From Orientallactaga sibirica (taxonomy: Eukaryota; Chordata; Mammalia; Rodentia; Dipodidae), in assembly GCA_036365145.1 (NCBI GenBank), contig JAEOAD010000240.1, positions 496,001 through 560,000 of the forward strand: DNA of 64,000 nucleotides, written 5' to 3'. The notes under the pieces were generated by a model, which saw only the letters and a list, made by a program, of their open reading frames with translations, did not search any database and was not told the origin of the DNA. Position 1 is the first letter of the stretch. Each line of letters starts with the position of its first letter. This document shows, one piece after another, positions 25,677 through 36,459 of this stretch. Made by a program: the position numbers and the translations under genes.

Positions 25677-26629
25677 ATTCACAGAAAAAAAATTGGAATG
25701 TTGTCCTGTTTACAGTAGCCATAAAAATTAAATATCTTAGAATATCACTAACCAAGGAAGCGAAAGACCTATACAATGAAAATAAAAGCACTGAAGAAAA
25801 CAAAATTGATGAAGACATGAGAAGATGAAAAAACCTTTCATACTCAATGATTGGAAGAATTAATATTGTGAAAATGACCATTCATAAATGACCATTCAAA
25901 AGCATCATATGGATTCAACACAATTCCAATTAATATTCCAGCAACATTCTTCATAGAGTTAAAAAAATAGTTTCAAAATTCATGTGGAATAACTGAAAGC
26001 TTCAGACAGCCAAAAATGTCCTCAAAGAAGTACTTCTGGAGCTATCACCATACCTGATTTCAAGATATACTACAAAGCCATAGTAATTAAAATAGCATGT
26101 TACTGGTGAAAAAACAGACATATAGATCAATGGAATATAATAGAAGACACATCTGTAAATTTAAGCAACTAAAGCTACCTGATCTTCAACAAAAGGGTCA
26201 ACTATGCACACTGGAGAAAAGACAGCATACCTAACAAATGGTGCTGAGAAAATGGATGACCCCCTACAAAAAAATCAAATTAGATCCACTTTTCTCACCT
26301 TGCAAAAGAATAAACTTTAATTGGGTCAAAGACCTCAATATAAGACCTAAAACTTTAAAATTACTAGAATAAAAAATTCAGAGAACACTCCATAATATAG
26401 GTATAAGGAAAGACTTCTTGAATAAGATCCATGTAATTAGACAAACACTCAACCACTGGGATCTCATAAAACTCAAAAGCTATTGTACAGACAAGCAAAC
26501 CATCAACAGAGTCAATAGAAAACTCACAGAATGGGATAAAAATCTCCACTATCTATACCTTTGACAGTGGTCCAATATCTAAAATCTACAAAGAACTCAA
26601 AAAAACTAAGCAATAAATGACTGAATGGG

Positions 26630-26719
26630 GCCTACAGACATACCACCTTGAATGTGCCTGATCTTATCTGATATCAGAAGCTAAGCAGGGTTGGGCCTGG
26701 TTAGTACTTAAATGGGAGA
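26630..26719 (+). pseudogene. RN5S: 5S rRNA retropseudogene, 3'-truncated, with 11-bp TSD
   Basis: About 90 nt match the first three quarters of 5S ribosomal RNA: 'cctacagacataccacc', 'gaagctaagcagggttggg' and 'cctggttagtacttaaatgg', which covers most of the internal promoter (A box to C box) used by RNA polymerase III. The last ~30 nt are missing and there is no A tail. ACTGAATGGGG stands at 26620-26630 and again at 26720-26730. The left TSD ends with the base that could also be the first G of 5S. The copy sits inside L1 ORF2. C-to-T changes at former CpGs suggest it is silent. Confidence 0.93.
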
Positions 26720-27119
26720 ACTGAATGGGGAATTTTATAAAGGAAGAAATACAAGTGGCTAATAAATACACACTTAAAGAGATGTTTAGCATCTTTAGCC
26801 ATCAGAGAAATGTAATCAAAAAGACTGATATTTTATTCACTCAGGCATTCATTCATCAAAAAATAAAATGACAACAAATAATTGCAAGGCTGTAGGAACC
26901 TTTATCCATTTCTGGTGTGAGTGAAAACTTGTACAACCACTATGGAAATCAATATGGAGGTTCCTAAAAAATATGAAAATAGATCTACCATCTGATTCCA
27001 CTATTCTAATCCTGGACATATACCCTAAAGACTCCACTTTACTTTCAGAGATGCTTGCTGTGGTGGTTTCAATGGATGTCCCCCAATTGATTCAGAAGCT
27101 TATTAAAACTTGTAATTTA

Positions 27120-27292
27120 AACTGAGGATGGTGGCACACACCTTTAATCCCAGCACTCAGGAGGCAGAGATAGGAGGATCTCCATGAGTTTGAGGCCACC
27201 CTGAGACTACATAGTTAATTCCAGGTCAGCCTGGGCCAGAGTGAGACCCTTCCTCAAAAAACCAGAAAATAAAAATAAAAATAAAAAATAAA
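27120..27292 (+). mobile_element. B1 SINE with 10-bp TSD
   Basis: B1 body 'ggatggtggcacacacc' to 'gagtgagacccttcctc' with an (AAAAAT)n tail. TTGTAATTTA occurs at 27110-27119 and 27293-27302. It lies within the MaLR LTR. Confidence 0.95.
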
Positions 27293-27363
27293 TTGTAATT
27301 TAGATGTTTTCAGCCACTTGACTGTAGGGGGTGTCACTGTGGGCAGATCCTAGGGTACAGCCC

Positions 27364-27742
27364 TGCATGGCACAATGCAGGCCTGGCCCTAGTCAGACCA
27401 CATGGCAGAGAAACCAGGAAGTGGCTTCTGTGAACATGGCATTCTGCGCAGGTTTGGCATGACAACAGCTACAGTCCCATGCTCGCAAGAAACCTGCTAC
27501 AAGATGACCTGTCCAGAGACAGGTTGTCATTGGTCACAAAAAGGGGACCACCCCATACAATGATTGGCCAGCCAAGCCCCTTAAAGCTCCATGTACTTCC
27601 TCAATAAACGAGTTTGCGGCAGCTTGCCCTCTGTTGCTTCCACCCAACTCCTGGGGTCTGTGTCGTGACTCCGCACTTCTCACCCCCAACTTGGAAGAGA
27701 ACCTGCCATCCCTCCTGGGCTGGCCCTAGGGGGATCACAACA
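27364..27742 (+). repeat. 5' LTR of the ERVK-like provirus
   Basis: Begins TGCATGGCACAATG, ends CACAACA. It contains 'gattggccagccaag' (CCAAT-type box in reverse) and the poly(A) signal AATAAA at 27603-27608. Confidence 0.93.
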
Positions 27743-27744
27743 TC

Positions 27745-27762
27745 TGGTGCCTGACCAGGGAC
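27745..27762 (+). other. Primer binding site, tRNA-Lys-like
   Basis: TGGTGCCTGACCAGGGAC lies two bases after the 5' LTR. It differs at about three positions from the site complementary to tRNA-Lys used by class II elements; two of these are C-to-T. Confidence 0.8.
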
Positions 27763-28333
27763 CCTCTGCCCCCTCGGTGTTGGTGAGATGCCCAGTTCTT
27801 TATCATCAGTGAGTAGCCCCCTCGGCATTTGGCAAGATGCCCCCTTCTTGATCCTCCAGTGAGTAGGCCCCTTGCTGTTCCGTGTGCTGACGGTTGCCCG
27901 AGGGTTAGTGGGAAGCCCCCTCCACCCCCTTTTCCTTTGTTTGTCTTCCCCCCCATAGGAAGGCACACACTGCCACACGGCCCCGAAGCTCACGTAGGCC
28001 CCCTCCAATATCGGTTCATCTCTGTGAAATCACATAAGGGTTTGACCCACCCAATTTCGGAACCAAGTCAAGGCCTTTGGCTGAGCCTCCCCGGAGACAC
28101 CATGTGGGCATATAGCTGTGGAGTAATGACCCACGGAAGTTCCCCACTAAGCACAAAACATGTGTGTCCTAAACATTCTATCCGTTTGTCTCAGCTGGCC
28201 CTGGCATTAGGAGTTGTAGATTACATGATCATCCTTTGGGCTATCATTTTTGATCTGGGTTATTATTTTCTCAGTCTCCTTGATTCAGCAGTGTCCCAGC
28301 CTAGCCCCCCCCCCCAAACATCACCAAGCCATA

Positions 28334-28492
28334 ATGGGCAACCTCCCTCTCCACAAGAGGACACCGCAACTGCAGGCTCTTAAGGCCCTCCTCCTGCAAT
28401 GTGGCTTAAAAGTGAAACAAAAGGACCTCCATGGCTTTTGGGGTGAAACTCTTGTTTTATCCCATGGATTAGTCCAATCCTCCTTGCCATAA
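28334..28492 (+). pseudogene. gag: Remnant of ERV gag, N-terminus
   Basis: An ATG at 28334 opens a 52-codon frame beginning MGNLPLHK with LQALKALLLQCGLKV. A Met-Gly start (possible myristoylation site) followed by an amphipathic helix is typical of the matrix part of retroviral Gag, which assembles at the membrane. The frame stops at 28492, and only proline-rich, out-of-frame text continues to about 28780. The identification rests on position after the leader and on the start motif. Confidence 0.6.
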
Positions 28493-28939
28493 TTGCCAGC
28501 CTTAAAGGATCCTCCGTGGAGGAAGTCATTCCTGCCCATAACAAAAACTGTAAAGAAAAACTGAAACTGGCTCTTAAAATCTCGTCCCTCCCAAGACCGC
28601 CACCCAAACCCCCACTGGCCTGCCGCCTTTTCAGCCCATAACTGCCGCCTGTGGCAGTCGCACTCACCACCACCCCTCCCCCTCTTTACCCTTGGAAGGA
28701 CCTCTGTCCAATCGTCCTGGACTCACCCAGGCAGCTGCCAGTTTGCTAACACACACCATTGCTCCACCCTTTGCAGCCTTCCCATTAAAGTAGGGCCAGA
28801 GGCAACAGCCAGGCCCTGGTACCCCACCCCCTCTCTGATCTGGCTCTCATCCGCAAGGCAGACCAAGAATCTGGCATTGACTCTTACTTTGAACAGGTCC
28901 TTTTACATACAATGGGCCATCCACCTTCAGATATATTGA

Positions 28940-29150
28940 GCACATTCACTCACACACTGGTCTGCCTGACTTTATTGCTGATGGGAATTCACAGGTAGAC
29001 AAATTTATTGCTGTCTTCTCCTTACCACCTTTAGAACAAGCTAGACGTTTACACCAAAGGTTCCATCTATCCCCCACTAACCTAAAAACCCTATACCCTG
29101 AGTTCTCGCTTAGCCAATGCAAACATTTAACCCGTACCTATAAGGCATGC
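28940..29150 (+). pseudogene. pol: Remnant of ERV pol: RNase H end and integrase zinc finger
   Basis: Frame starting GAG at about 28939 reads EHIHSHTGLPDFIADGNSQVD, resembling the C-terminal end of a class II RNase H, then HQRFH...QCKHLTRTYKACAP, an H-x3-H...C-type zinc-binding region that opens integrase. The catalytic integrase core continues in a different frame from about 29147, so a frameshift lies near 29150. The reverse transcriptase upstream is missing. Confidence 0.72.
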
Positions 29151-29542
29151 GCCCCCAGCCCCCTTGGGCCCCCTACAGCCTCAAGGAGACAATCAATCCT
29201 AGAGGCCTTACCCCAAATTCTATCTGGCAGATGGATGTTATCCACATACCTTACTTTGGTAACCTCAAATATGTCCATGTCATTGTGGACACTTACTCTA
29301 AGCTTACTTTTGCTATTGCTCTCTCAGGGGAGAGAGCTATGTTGGTCATGGGCGTGCCCTGGTCAATTAAAACTGATAATGGCCCTGCATACACATCTGC
29401 CCAATTCATATCCTTCATGGAATCTTGGGGAATAAAATACTCCCTTGGGATCCCCTACAACCCACAAGGACAAGCCATTGTGGAGAGAACTAACTGGACC
29501 CTAAAGGAACTAATTATAAAACAAGTTTTAATGCAGGGCTGA
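29147..29542 (+). pseudogene. pol: Remnant of ERV integrase core, all three catalytic acidic residues present
   Basis: 131 codons. Integrase joins viral DNA ends to host DNA. The motifs are in order: WQMDV (first Asp, residue 30), VDTYS, KTDNGPAYTS (second Asp, residue 77), and PYNPQGQAIVERT (Glu, residue 113). Exactly 35 residues lie between the second Asp and the Glu, as in the DD35E family. The loop between LSGE and VMG is about a dozen residues shorter than usual in class II integrases, so the core carries an internal deletion. A TGA ends the frame at 29540-29542. Flanking frameshifts and the absence of RT mean it cannot be expressed as a normal Pol protein. Confidence 0.88.
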
Positions 29543-30304
29543 GGGTATGCTTGTGTCTTTCCAGAAACTTCACATATCCCTGCCAGAAACATCCTTCCAG
29601 CCACTGACTCTGGGATCGACCTTGATGAAGAGGATGATGCCAAACCCCTCAAGCCAGATACAGGACTTTAAACTTATTCCCCCCTTTTCTCCTTTTATCT
29701 CCTTTTCTCCTACTGCCACTTCCCAGAAACCATTTGGGACAATTCTTAGGTCACACTTGTGGACCTAGATTCCCACACTTTTCCTAGGTTTTATTTTAGG
29801 CATTCTATTTCACTGTATTCCTCCCCCTTCAAGCACATACTTCTCCTTAGCCACACCTTTGCTTTTTTTTGCTTATTAATACCTCTTATAGTAATGCTAC
29901 CCTCCAAACAGCCATAAATTCCTTTGCAACTTCTTTGATTACATTGATCTGCTATCATTAAGGACACTCAATGCTATTAACTGTGATGCTAGGGTGAGCT
30001 CACAATAGTCACCCAGCAACCTGTCCTACCCCAGTCTTTTTCAGGTTCTATAGTTGATTCTAGCTTGCTGGGACCATTCGCATGCCACAGAGCCACCACT
30101 ACTTGGCCCTCCCATGCCTCCTAGGTGACAGCCACACCACTTGGGTTTTCTTACCAGATTGGTGGGTTAGTCAATGACAGGTAAGACCCCAGGAGATGGG
30201 GCAACCTAAGACAGGCACTGTCACATGTGATGATCCCTTGGGGCCTGGGTTCAACAATGGCTTGGCAAAGAACCATGCCTCCAAGGGTTGCCAATAATAA
30301 AAAC
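29543..30304 (+). other. ERV 3' interior without recognisable env
   Basis: The integrase tail may persist out of frame to about 29670. The remainder has short hydrophobic stretches but no env motif that I recognise. A weak polypurine tract, AAAAAGGAGG at 30305-30314, precedes the 3' LTR. Confidence 0.55.
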
Positions 30305-30317
30305 AAAAAGGAGGATA

Positions 30318-30697
30318 TGTATGGCACAATGCAGGCCTGGCCCTAGCCAGACCACATGGCAGAGAAACCAGGAAGTGGCTTCTGTGAACATGGCATTCTG
30401 TGCAGGCTTGGCATGATAACAGCTACAGACCCATGCTCGTGAGAAACCTGCTACAAGATGACCTGTCCAGAGACAGGCTGTCATTGATCACAGAAAGGGG
30501 ACCACCCCATACAATGATTGGCCAGCCAAGCCCCTTAAAGCTCCGTGTACTTCCTCAATAAACGAGTTTGTGGCAGCTCGCCCTCTGCTGCTTCCACCCA
30601 CCTCCAGGAGTCTGTGTCATGACTCCTCGCCTCTCACCCCCAACTCGGCAGAGACCCTGCCGTCCCTCCTGGGCTGGCCCTTGGGGGGACCCCAACA
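30318..30697 (+). repeat. 3' LTR of the ERVK-like provirus
   Basis: Begins TGTATGGCACAATG and ends CCCCAACA. Many of its differences from the 5' LTR are C/T or G/A changes, some at CpG. TSD CAGCCC follows at 30698. Confidence 0.93.
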
Positions 30698-30807
30698 CAG
30701 CCCTAAGGTATGAAGAGGGGTTTGGAATTCCAGTCTAAAGATATGCAAAGTGCTTGAGCTTTGCCTGGAGTTCCTGGAGTATGCTTGCATATGGTATTGG
30801 TGGTTGT

Positions 30808-30844
<37 letters not shown>
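30808..30844 (+). repeat. (TC)n microsatellite inside the MaLR LTR
   Basis: About 18 CT units at the point where the related LTR at 20865 has only 'ctctctctctg'. Confidence 0.95.
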
Positions 30845-30848
<4 letters not shown>

Positions 30849-32250
30849 TTGGACCTTGTGAAAGGAGACCAGATTCTTCTGTCATTTCTTAACCCTACTT
30901 CTGTAAGCTTCAATAAATTCCTTCTTCCCATAAACTGTGTGTGGTCTGGAGGTTCATTCCAATGACCCAAGGTTGTCTGTGACACTTGCTCAGCCACATT
31001 TGTCTGTGCTCTATTCACAATAGCTAGGATTCAGAATTAGGCCACATGACCATAAACTGAAGAATGCATAATGAAGATGTTGTACACATACATGATGTAA
31101 TTCTACTCAGCTATAAGGAAAAACAAAATACCGAAATTTGTAGGAAAATGGATGGAATCGGGAAAAAATCACCCTGAGCTCACACAGGCACAGAGAGACA
31201 AACAATGCATGTTCTCTCTCATATGTGGTTCCTAACTAGGATCAATTGGAGATGATTGCAAACAGTAGTAAACATCAGGAATATGGGAATCAAATAAGAA
31301 TGACACCAGGATAAAGAAAAAATAGGGAAGGAAGAGAGGAGGAGATACTTGACAGACAGACTAAGTGAGAAACAGAATATAGGGGTTGGGAGGGGTAGAG
31401 GTAGGAAAATTACACAAATTAAGACAACTTGAATCAGTTCCATAGAGACCCTCCTCCAAGACAGCATTCTACAAGATATACCCACCAAATAAATGGGGGT
31501 ATAGTATAGAAATAAGTGCCCTGTAGATGGAGGATAAAGCTTAACCCTAAAACCATAGGCTCTGGCTGGTAAATCCCAGATGCAGCATTGGGTTGCCTCC
31601 CCCACAGTAAGCTGTTGTCCAGGAAGACTCATGAGGTACCTAAAACAATGCAGGTCATTGTCCAAACAGTTGGTATCAGCCAGAGCTAAAATGTTAGACC
31701 CTATTCCTGAAGACACCACAGTCTGTGGTCACTGGACACCGAGACATCATGTTGGAACTGAGAGGGTAACAAGTACCTTCCTGGCTTGCCCTCATAATGA
31801 TGGAAAGTGCTATGGGATCTGCTGGGCATAAAGTGGTATCCACATTTATAAGGAGGGGACCCTGCAAGCTATAAAATCAACCAGTTGGGAAAGAAGTACA
31901 TACTTTTGCAACAGTGGCACATAGCCTTTGTGGGTAGCCAACTGTTCTCTGATTGGACATGAGGCCTGCTCAGTGGGAGAGAACTCATGCAAGGTACTGG
32001 GAACCAACTCAGAATCGCATGGATATAAAACTCATACAGAAAGAACCTCCCATTGCTCTTTTGATAAAAAGAATGGGCACGCCCAACAAAAAGTATCAAA
32101 TAACTATGCATATCTTCTTTAATCCAAGCTACTTTCACTCTTGGTTGGAGAATCTGTTTTATTTTTACAGATGGCATAGAATACTGTGGAGATCCAAAAT
32201 CTGACAATAACAAATGACAAGCAAAGATAGGCAGCTGCTTACCACAAGAT

Positions 32251-33619
32251 GTGTACACTGCCTGGCATTAAACTAGTAACAGCCATCATGAGGATTACAG
32301 ATCTGGTCTTCAGATGTTTTCTGAAGCTGAAAATTGTAACGGGCTCCAGGTTAAGGCTTTGCTACCTGAGGAAAGCTGTAGAAATGTCTCCCAAAAGGGC
32401 CTTTGATCAGTTGATGCCAGGGCATTGGTCTCAGAGTTTGCCCTATGCTGTTCTATTGGGTGTCTTTATTCTGTATTATGGAGGTTGAGTCCAAACTGAG
32501 CTCTCATGGTCAACAGCAGGCAGTATTTGAGGCCAAGGGTTTTTCCACCCAGACTGTAGTCATTGCTCTACTTGTAATGGAGTTTGCATTGGTACTTTAC
32601 CTGGTCAAAGAAGTCTCCCTGAAGTCTCTGTTTCTTGTATTTCTTTCTCTAGTCTCTCAAACATGGCTTGTATCCCACCATTTTACCTGGAAGTTTCCTT
32701 CTAAATATTTTATATTTATACTCAAAGACTATTACTGCTCTCAGCTTTGCTTGGGAAGTTTGCTGCTTACAATTGGCTGCAATTAATGTAGAGTTTCATA
32801 ACTGGTCAAAGTTCAATTAAGTGACAGCTGAGTGCTTACTCCTACATGGAATATCTATAAGTCTTCCTATAAGACTCAGGTATCATCATACAAATAGTGG
32901 AGAAAAGGATGTAAGAATTGGTGAGTCGGGAGGAATGCTGTGGAACTTTCTCCTGGACAGAACATGGCCATTGCACTCATAAACTCACAGCAGCTATAGT
33001 TATTAATACAAGACAGGACCAGTCACCATTCAGTCTTGGATAGAGGAAAGGGTTTTGAGTCTCTGCCTATGCAGAAGTAGGTGCTGGTAGTCAATGGTTG
33101 CTGGGGGATGGTGAAATCATTCTCTTCAATGATACATCCTCCAGTAGGTTCAGAGAGGGGAAAAAGGTTCAGAAGGACTGGAATGGAGAAATAAAGGATA
33201 ATGATTAAATTATAATATAGATGCATGAAATTGTCAAAAAGACAAATAAAAATTTAAAAAATATATTTTTTATAAAAACTCAAAAGGTAATGTTTCATTA
33301 AATTATAAGAAAATTGAAACAAGTGAACGTGATTACAAAGTTGAGTTATATACAAATAATTTGCTGTTGGGGAATACAGCAGTTAAAAGAATGCTACTTA
33401 AGCATAAGGGCCTCTTCAGCTGGAAACCACCAAGTTTGACTTCCCAGAACCCACTTAAAAACCTGGGCATGGTTGCTCACATCTATTACCTTAATCCATA
33501 AGAGTGTGGGGAAGAGGCATTCCCTGGCAGATAGAATTTCCGTTTTGAAGAAGAGCCCCTATCTCAGAGAAATATACAGATAAGCAATAAGAGAAGGACA
33601 CTCAAAATTCTCCTGTAGC

Positions 33620-33660
<41 letters not shown>

Positions 33661-34184
33661 TACAACATACAACACACATACTGTATACAATATACCATGC
33701 ACATTTTACACATATACATATGCAAAAATATCCTGAGGGGCTTTAATACACTCCTACATTTTCATGAACAGGAGTCCATACTCTCTCTTCTTTTCATCTC
33801 TTAACTGCTTTATGTATAGTGTAATAAAATCTTTGTGCACTTTACCCTCTGGTCTGTGGATTTCATTTCTTTGAATTCCTTTAAGACAAGAGCCTGGAGG
33901 CTACTGACTCAGGAGAAATTTTGCTGAGAGAGGCTCTAACATTCTCAAAAACACCCCAATTTCCCATTTGATATCAGTGCATCGATATATCATATTGGTG
34001 CATTTGGCAAAGAACCCCAATCCCTGCATCACTCTGGTGCATGGGCCAGGAACTCAGAGGAAATGTGTTCTCCAGCTTTCTGCCCTCCTCATGGCAGCAG
34101 GCATGATAAGTTCTAGTGTCTAATTTTCTGTCTTCTCTGCAACTCTCTTCTGCCTAGAAACTGGACACATTTAAAACTTGGTAG
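32251..34184. other. Unrecognised sequence with a (CA)n run
   Basis: Includes (CA)n at 33623-33657. ORFs at 32249-32488 and 32445-32786 (113 aa, hydrophobic) overlap each other and show no domain I recognise. Non-repetitive appearance; function unknown. Confidence 0.45.
33623..33657 (+). repeat. (CA)n microsatellite
   Basis: About 17 uninterrupted CA units, then degenerate ACATAC text. Confidence 0.97.
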
Positions 34185-35285
34185 GTGGTAGATTTGGGAA
34201 ATTTCTTTTTTATTTCATTATTATTAAGAATTTTTTGTATACATACATCATGTGTTGCTACCATCTTTACCTTCCTCCCTGCCACCATTCTGCAGGGTGC
34301 CCTCCTCAGTGAGCCTGCTTGGGTTCTCTATGGTGTTGTGAGTTATGCATTAGTAGCAGTCATTTATTGGCGGGAGGCAGTGTCTCTGGGTATGACATCC
34401 CAACCTGTGACTCTTACAATCATTCTGCCCCCTCTTCAGCAAACTTCCCTGAGCCTTGATGGGTGTGTTTTAAATCTACTTCAGTGATAAGCTGTTAGGA
34501 GCCCCAGTATTTCTGCTTTGGTATGTGTTGAGTATCCTCAGCATCAGTCTCCTTCACCCTGGTGCTACTTGTTAAGCTCACTGAGGAAGCAGCACTCTTG
34601 TTCATCTCTCCATTTCCTCTGTGGTTTTTCCTGGGCCTTGATTGAGAATTGAGGGGTGGTTTATCTCCTTGGGTCTCTCTGCTTTCTGAAAAAGAAAAAT
34701 AGATTCTCCAACAAAGAGTAACTCAGCATATGGTAAGTTGGATATGCATTATTAATTTGGGGAAGAATTAGATGGATGTAGACCCTCTTTTAGCCAAAGA
34801 CTAGTTGGAGCTTGACATTAGAGAGCATAATCTTTGTCTACATAGGATTCAGACCTGGTTCCCACTTCCAGATATGGGTTCATTTCCACTGAGAAGACCT
34901 CCTAGCCAACCAGAAAGCTTTTGGTTACCCAACAAAGCTGTGTGCCACTATGCACTGGAGTGTACTTCTTATGAGGCTGGTTGTTTCTGAGCAGCTTACA
35001 ACCCTGCTTAATCACACTATTGTTGATCACATTCCCCAGTAGCGCAAGTTGCCACTTTCCAGCACTAGATGTGCCAACTCTCCTCTGGAATCCAGCTAGG
35101 TCTCTCCATGTTCTGAGCCAGCAGCATATGGTGTCTTCAGCAGTAGTGTTTTACCTTTTACCTAAGAAAGGTAATCAAGGGCTTGTACAGAAGCCTGTCT
35201 TGTTTTGGGGACCTTGTAGGTCTTTCCAATCAACAGCTCAGGGCAGGTTGTGGGTTACACATTCTTAGTTGGCTTTACCAACTGA
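34185..35285 (-). mobile_element. Antisense L1 (type A) 3' UTR
   Basis: The reverse complement carries the type-A 3' UTR blocks in order: 'gaggatactcaacacatacc' (compare 12822), then 'agattgtaagagtcacagg'-like text (compare 58970), and upstream 'ggagaaatctatttttctttt'-like text (compare 12655). No ORF2 sequence is present on the 5' side. Confidence 0.68.
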
Positions 35286-35739
35286 AGACACCAATTAAGC
35301 TGTGTTTGGGGATTGACTATTGTTGCCTTTGATGCTTTCAGATTTATAGAACCTTTGCCTTTTGCTTCTGTCATTATTGGGGATGGATCTGATTCGGATC
35401 CAGGATGACCTGGATCAGATTTCACAACAGAATTATCAACCTCCCAGCTGACAGGATTAAGGATGTAAAGCAACACACACCCTTTGGTATTTTGGCTTTA
35501 TAAGTTTTTAACATTATTATATAATTATTATAATATAATATATTATTATTATAAGTATTTATTGGTTTTAATCCCCACTTTTGCATATACTCTGTGCTAG
35601 TTTTTATTGAATGTGTATATTGCTCAGTTGAATTTTAGAATTTGTCACTAAATTACTCCATCCAGCCCGCTAGAATACTTGAATAGCAGGCAAACTGAAC
35701 ACCTAGGATTATTTATGTGGTTGGGCTGTAGTACAAAAG
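35286..35739. other. No recognisable feature
   Basis: Contains a TA/ATT-rich run at 35515-35560; otherwise unremarkable. Confidence 0.4.
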
Positions 35740-35895
35740 CTACAATTGGCACCTTAAACTCATATCTTGAAGGTATATAAAGTTAAATCTCCAAATCCAA
35801 GAACACTGCAGATAAGTAGAAAACTCAAGCAACAAATCAACTCAGGATGCAAAAGTCACTACACTATAATACAAGAAACACAAAGAATCAAGACA

Positions 35896-36121
35896 GGGCT
35901 GGAGAGATGGCTTGACAGTTAAGGTGCCTGCCTACCAAGCCTAAGAAGACCGGTTCCAATCTCCAGTTCCCACTTTTAGCCAGATGCAAAAAGTGAAGCA
36001 AGGGCACAGCACCACACTTGCCCATAAGGGGGCACACACATCTGGAGTTCGTTCCCAGCAGGCTGACAAGCCACTGGCATTCCCATTCTCTTTCTCTCTG
36101 TCTCTCTCAAATGAAAAAACA
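35896..36121 (+). mobile_element. DIP SINE, long subfamily, with 14-bp TSD
   Basis: Head GGGCTGGAGAGATGGCTTGA; middle with the extra 'gcaagggcacagcaccacac' block. TSD AAAGAATCAAGACA at 35882-35895 and 36122-36135. Confidence 0.96.
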
Positions 36122-36208
36122 AAAGAATCAAGACAATACAATCCCACCAAAAATTATAAATCCATCAGAAATGACCCCAATGTCTGACAAAGATTTCAAA
36201 ATAATGAT

Positions 36209-36446
36209 ATTTATATATTTTTTTATTTTTTTAAATATTTTATTTACTTATTTATTTGAGCAAGTGAGAGAGGAAGAGGCAGAGAGAAAGACAGAATGGG
36301 AACACCAGGGCCTCCAGATACTGCAAATGAACTCTAGATGCATATGCCCCCTTGTGCATCTGGCTTACATCGATCCTGGAGAATCAAACCAAAATCCTTC
36401 AACCTTGTAGGCAAATGCCTTGCCTTCTAAGCCATTTCTCCAGCCC
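36209..36446 (-). mobile_element. DIP SINE with 13-bp TSD
   Basis: Reverse DIP: T/A-rich tail at the left, head 'aagccatttctccagccc' at the right. TSD TCAAAATAATGAT at 36196-36208 and 36447-36459. Confidence 0.96.
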
Positions 36447-36459
36447 TCAAAATAATGAT

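Larger units (their letters stand above)
27364..30697 (+). mobile_element. Class II (ERVK/betaretrovirus-like) provirus, internally deleted
   Basis: Two LTRs (27364-27742 and 30318-30697) with TG...CA ends enclose about 2.6 kb. The 6-bp TSD CAGCCC (27358-27363, 30698-30703), a tRNA-Lys-like primer site and a class II type integrase place it with ERVK-like elements. The interior keeps remnants of gag, of the RNase H end and of integrase. Protease, most of RT and a recognisable env are missing, so it is defective. By hand count the LTRs differ at roughly 27-30 of about 380 positions. Confidence 0.92.
27059..30984 (+). mobile_element. MaLR LTR (about 400 bp) split by a B1 and an ERVK-like provirus
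   Basis: Pieces 27059-27119, 27303-27363 and 30704-30984 join into one MaLR LTR: TGTGGTGGTTTCAATGG at the start, 'aagatatgcaaagtgc' in the middle, a (TC)n, 'gtaagcttcaataaattcc', and the end 'gttgtctgtgaca'. CTTGC flanks it at 27054-27058 and 30985-30989, the 5-bp TSD expected for this class. It is inserted in L1 ORF2/3' sequence. Confidence 0.9.
25677..32250 (+). mobile_element. L1 (type C), 5'-truncated, carrying nested insertions
   Basis: 25677-27053 is the second half of ORF2: 'ccataaaaattaaatatc', 'gaagaattaatattgtgaaa', 'agctatcaccatacctgatt', 'ggatctcataaaactcaaaag'. The copy is interrupted at 26630 by a 5S rRNA copy and at 27059 by a MaLR LTR. It resumes at 30985 in register ('cttgctcagccacatttg', compare 11583) and passes into a 3' UTR of the type also seen at 3600-5010, ending near 32250. 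Coding frames are dead throughout. Total L1 without insertions is about 2.6 kb. Confidence 0.85.

Noticed and set aside
25257..25718. 153-codon ORF as a host gene
   Set aside because: No recognisable domain. It reads through the telomere-like repeat into L1 sequence at its end, so it is not a conserved unit.
27829..28383. 184-codon plus-strand ORF
   Set aside because: It lies in the provirus leader in a different frame from the gag start, is Pro/Ser/His-rich without a domain, and its length follows from GC-rich composition.
32445..32786. 113-codon hydrophobic ORF as a membrane protein
   Set aside because: Overlaps another frame of similar length, has no recognisable family and no splice or promoter context; hydrophobicity can come from T-rich sequence.
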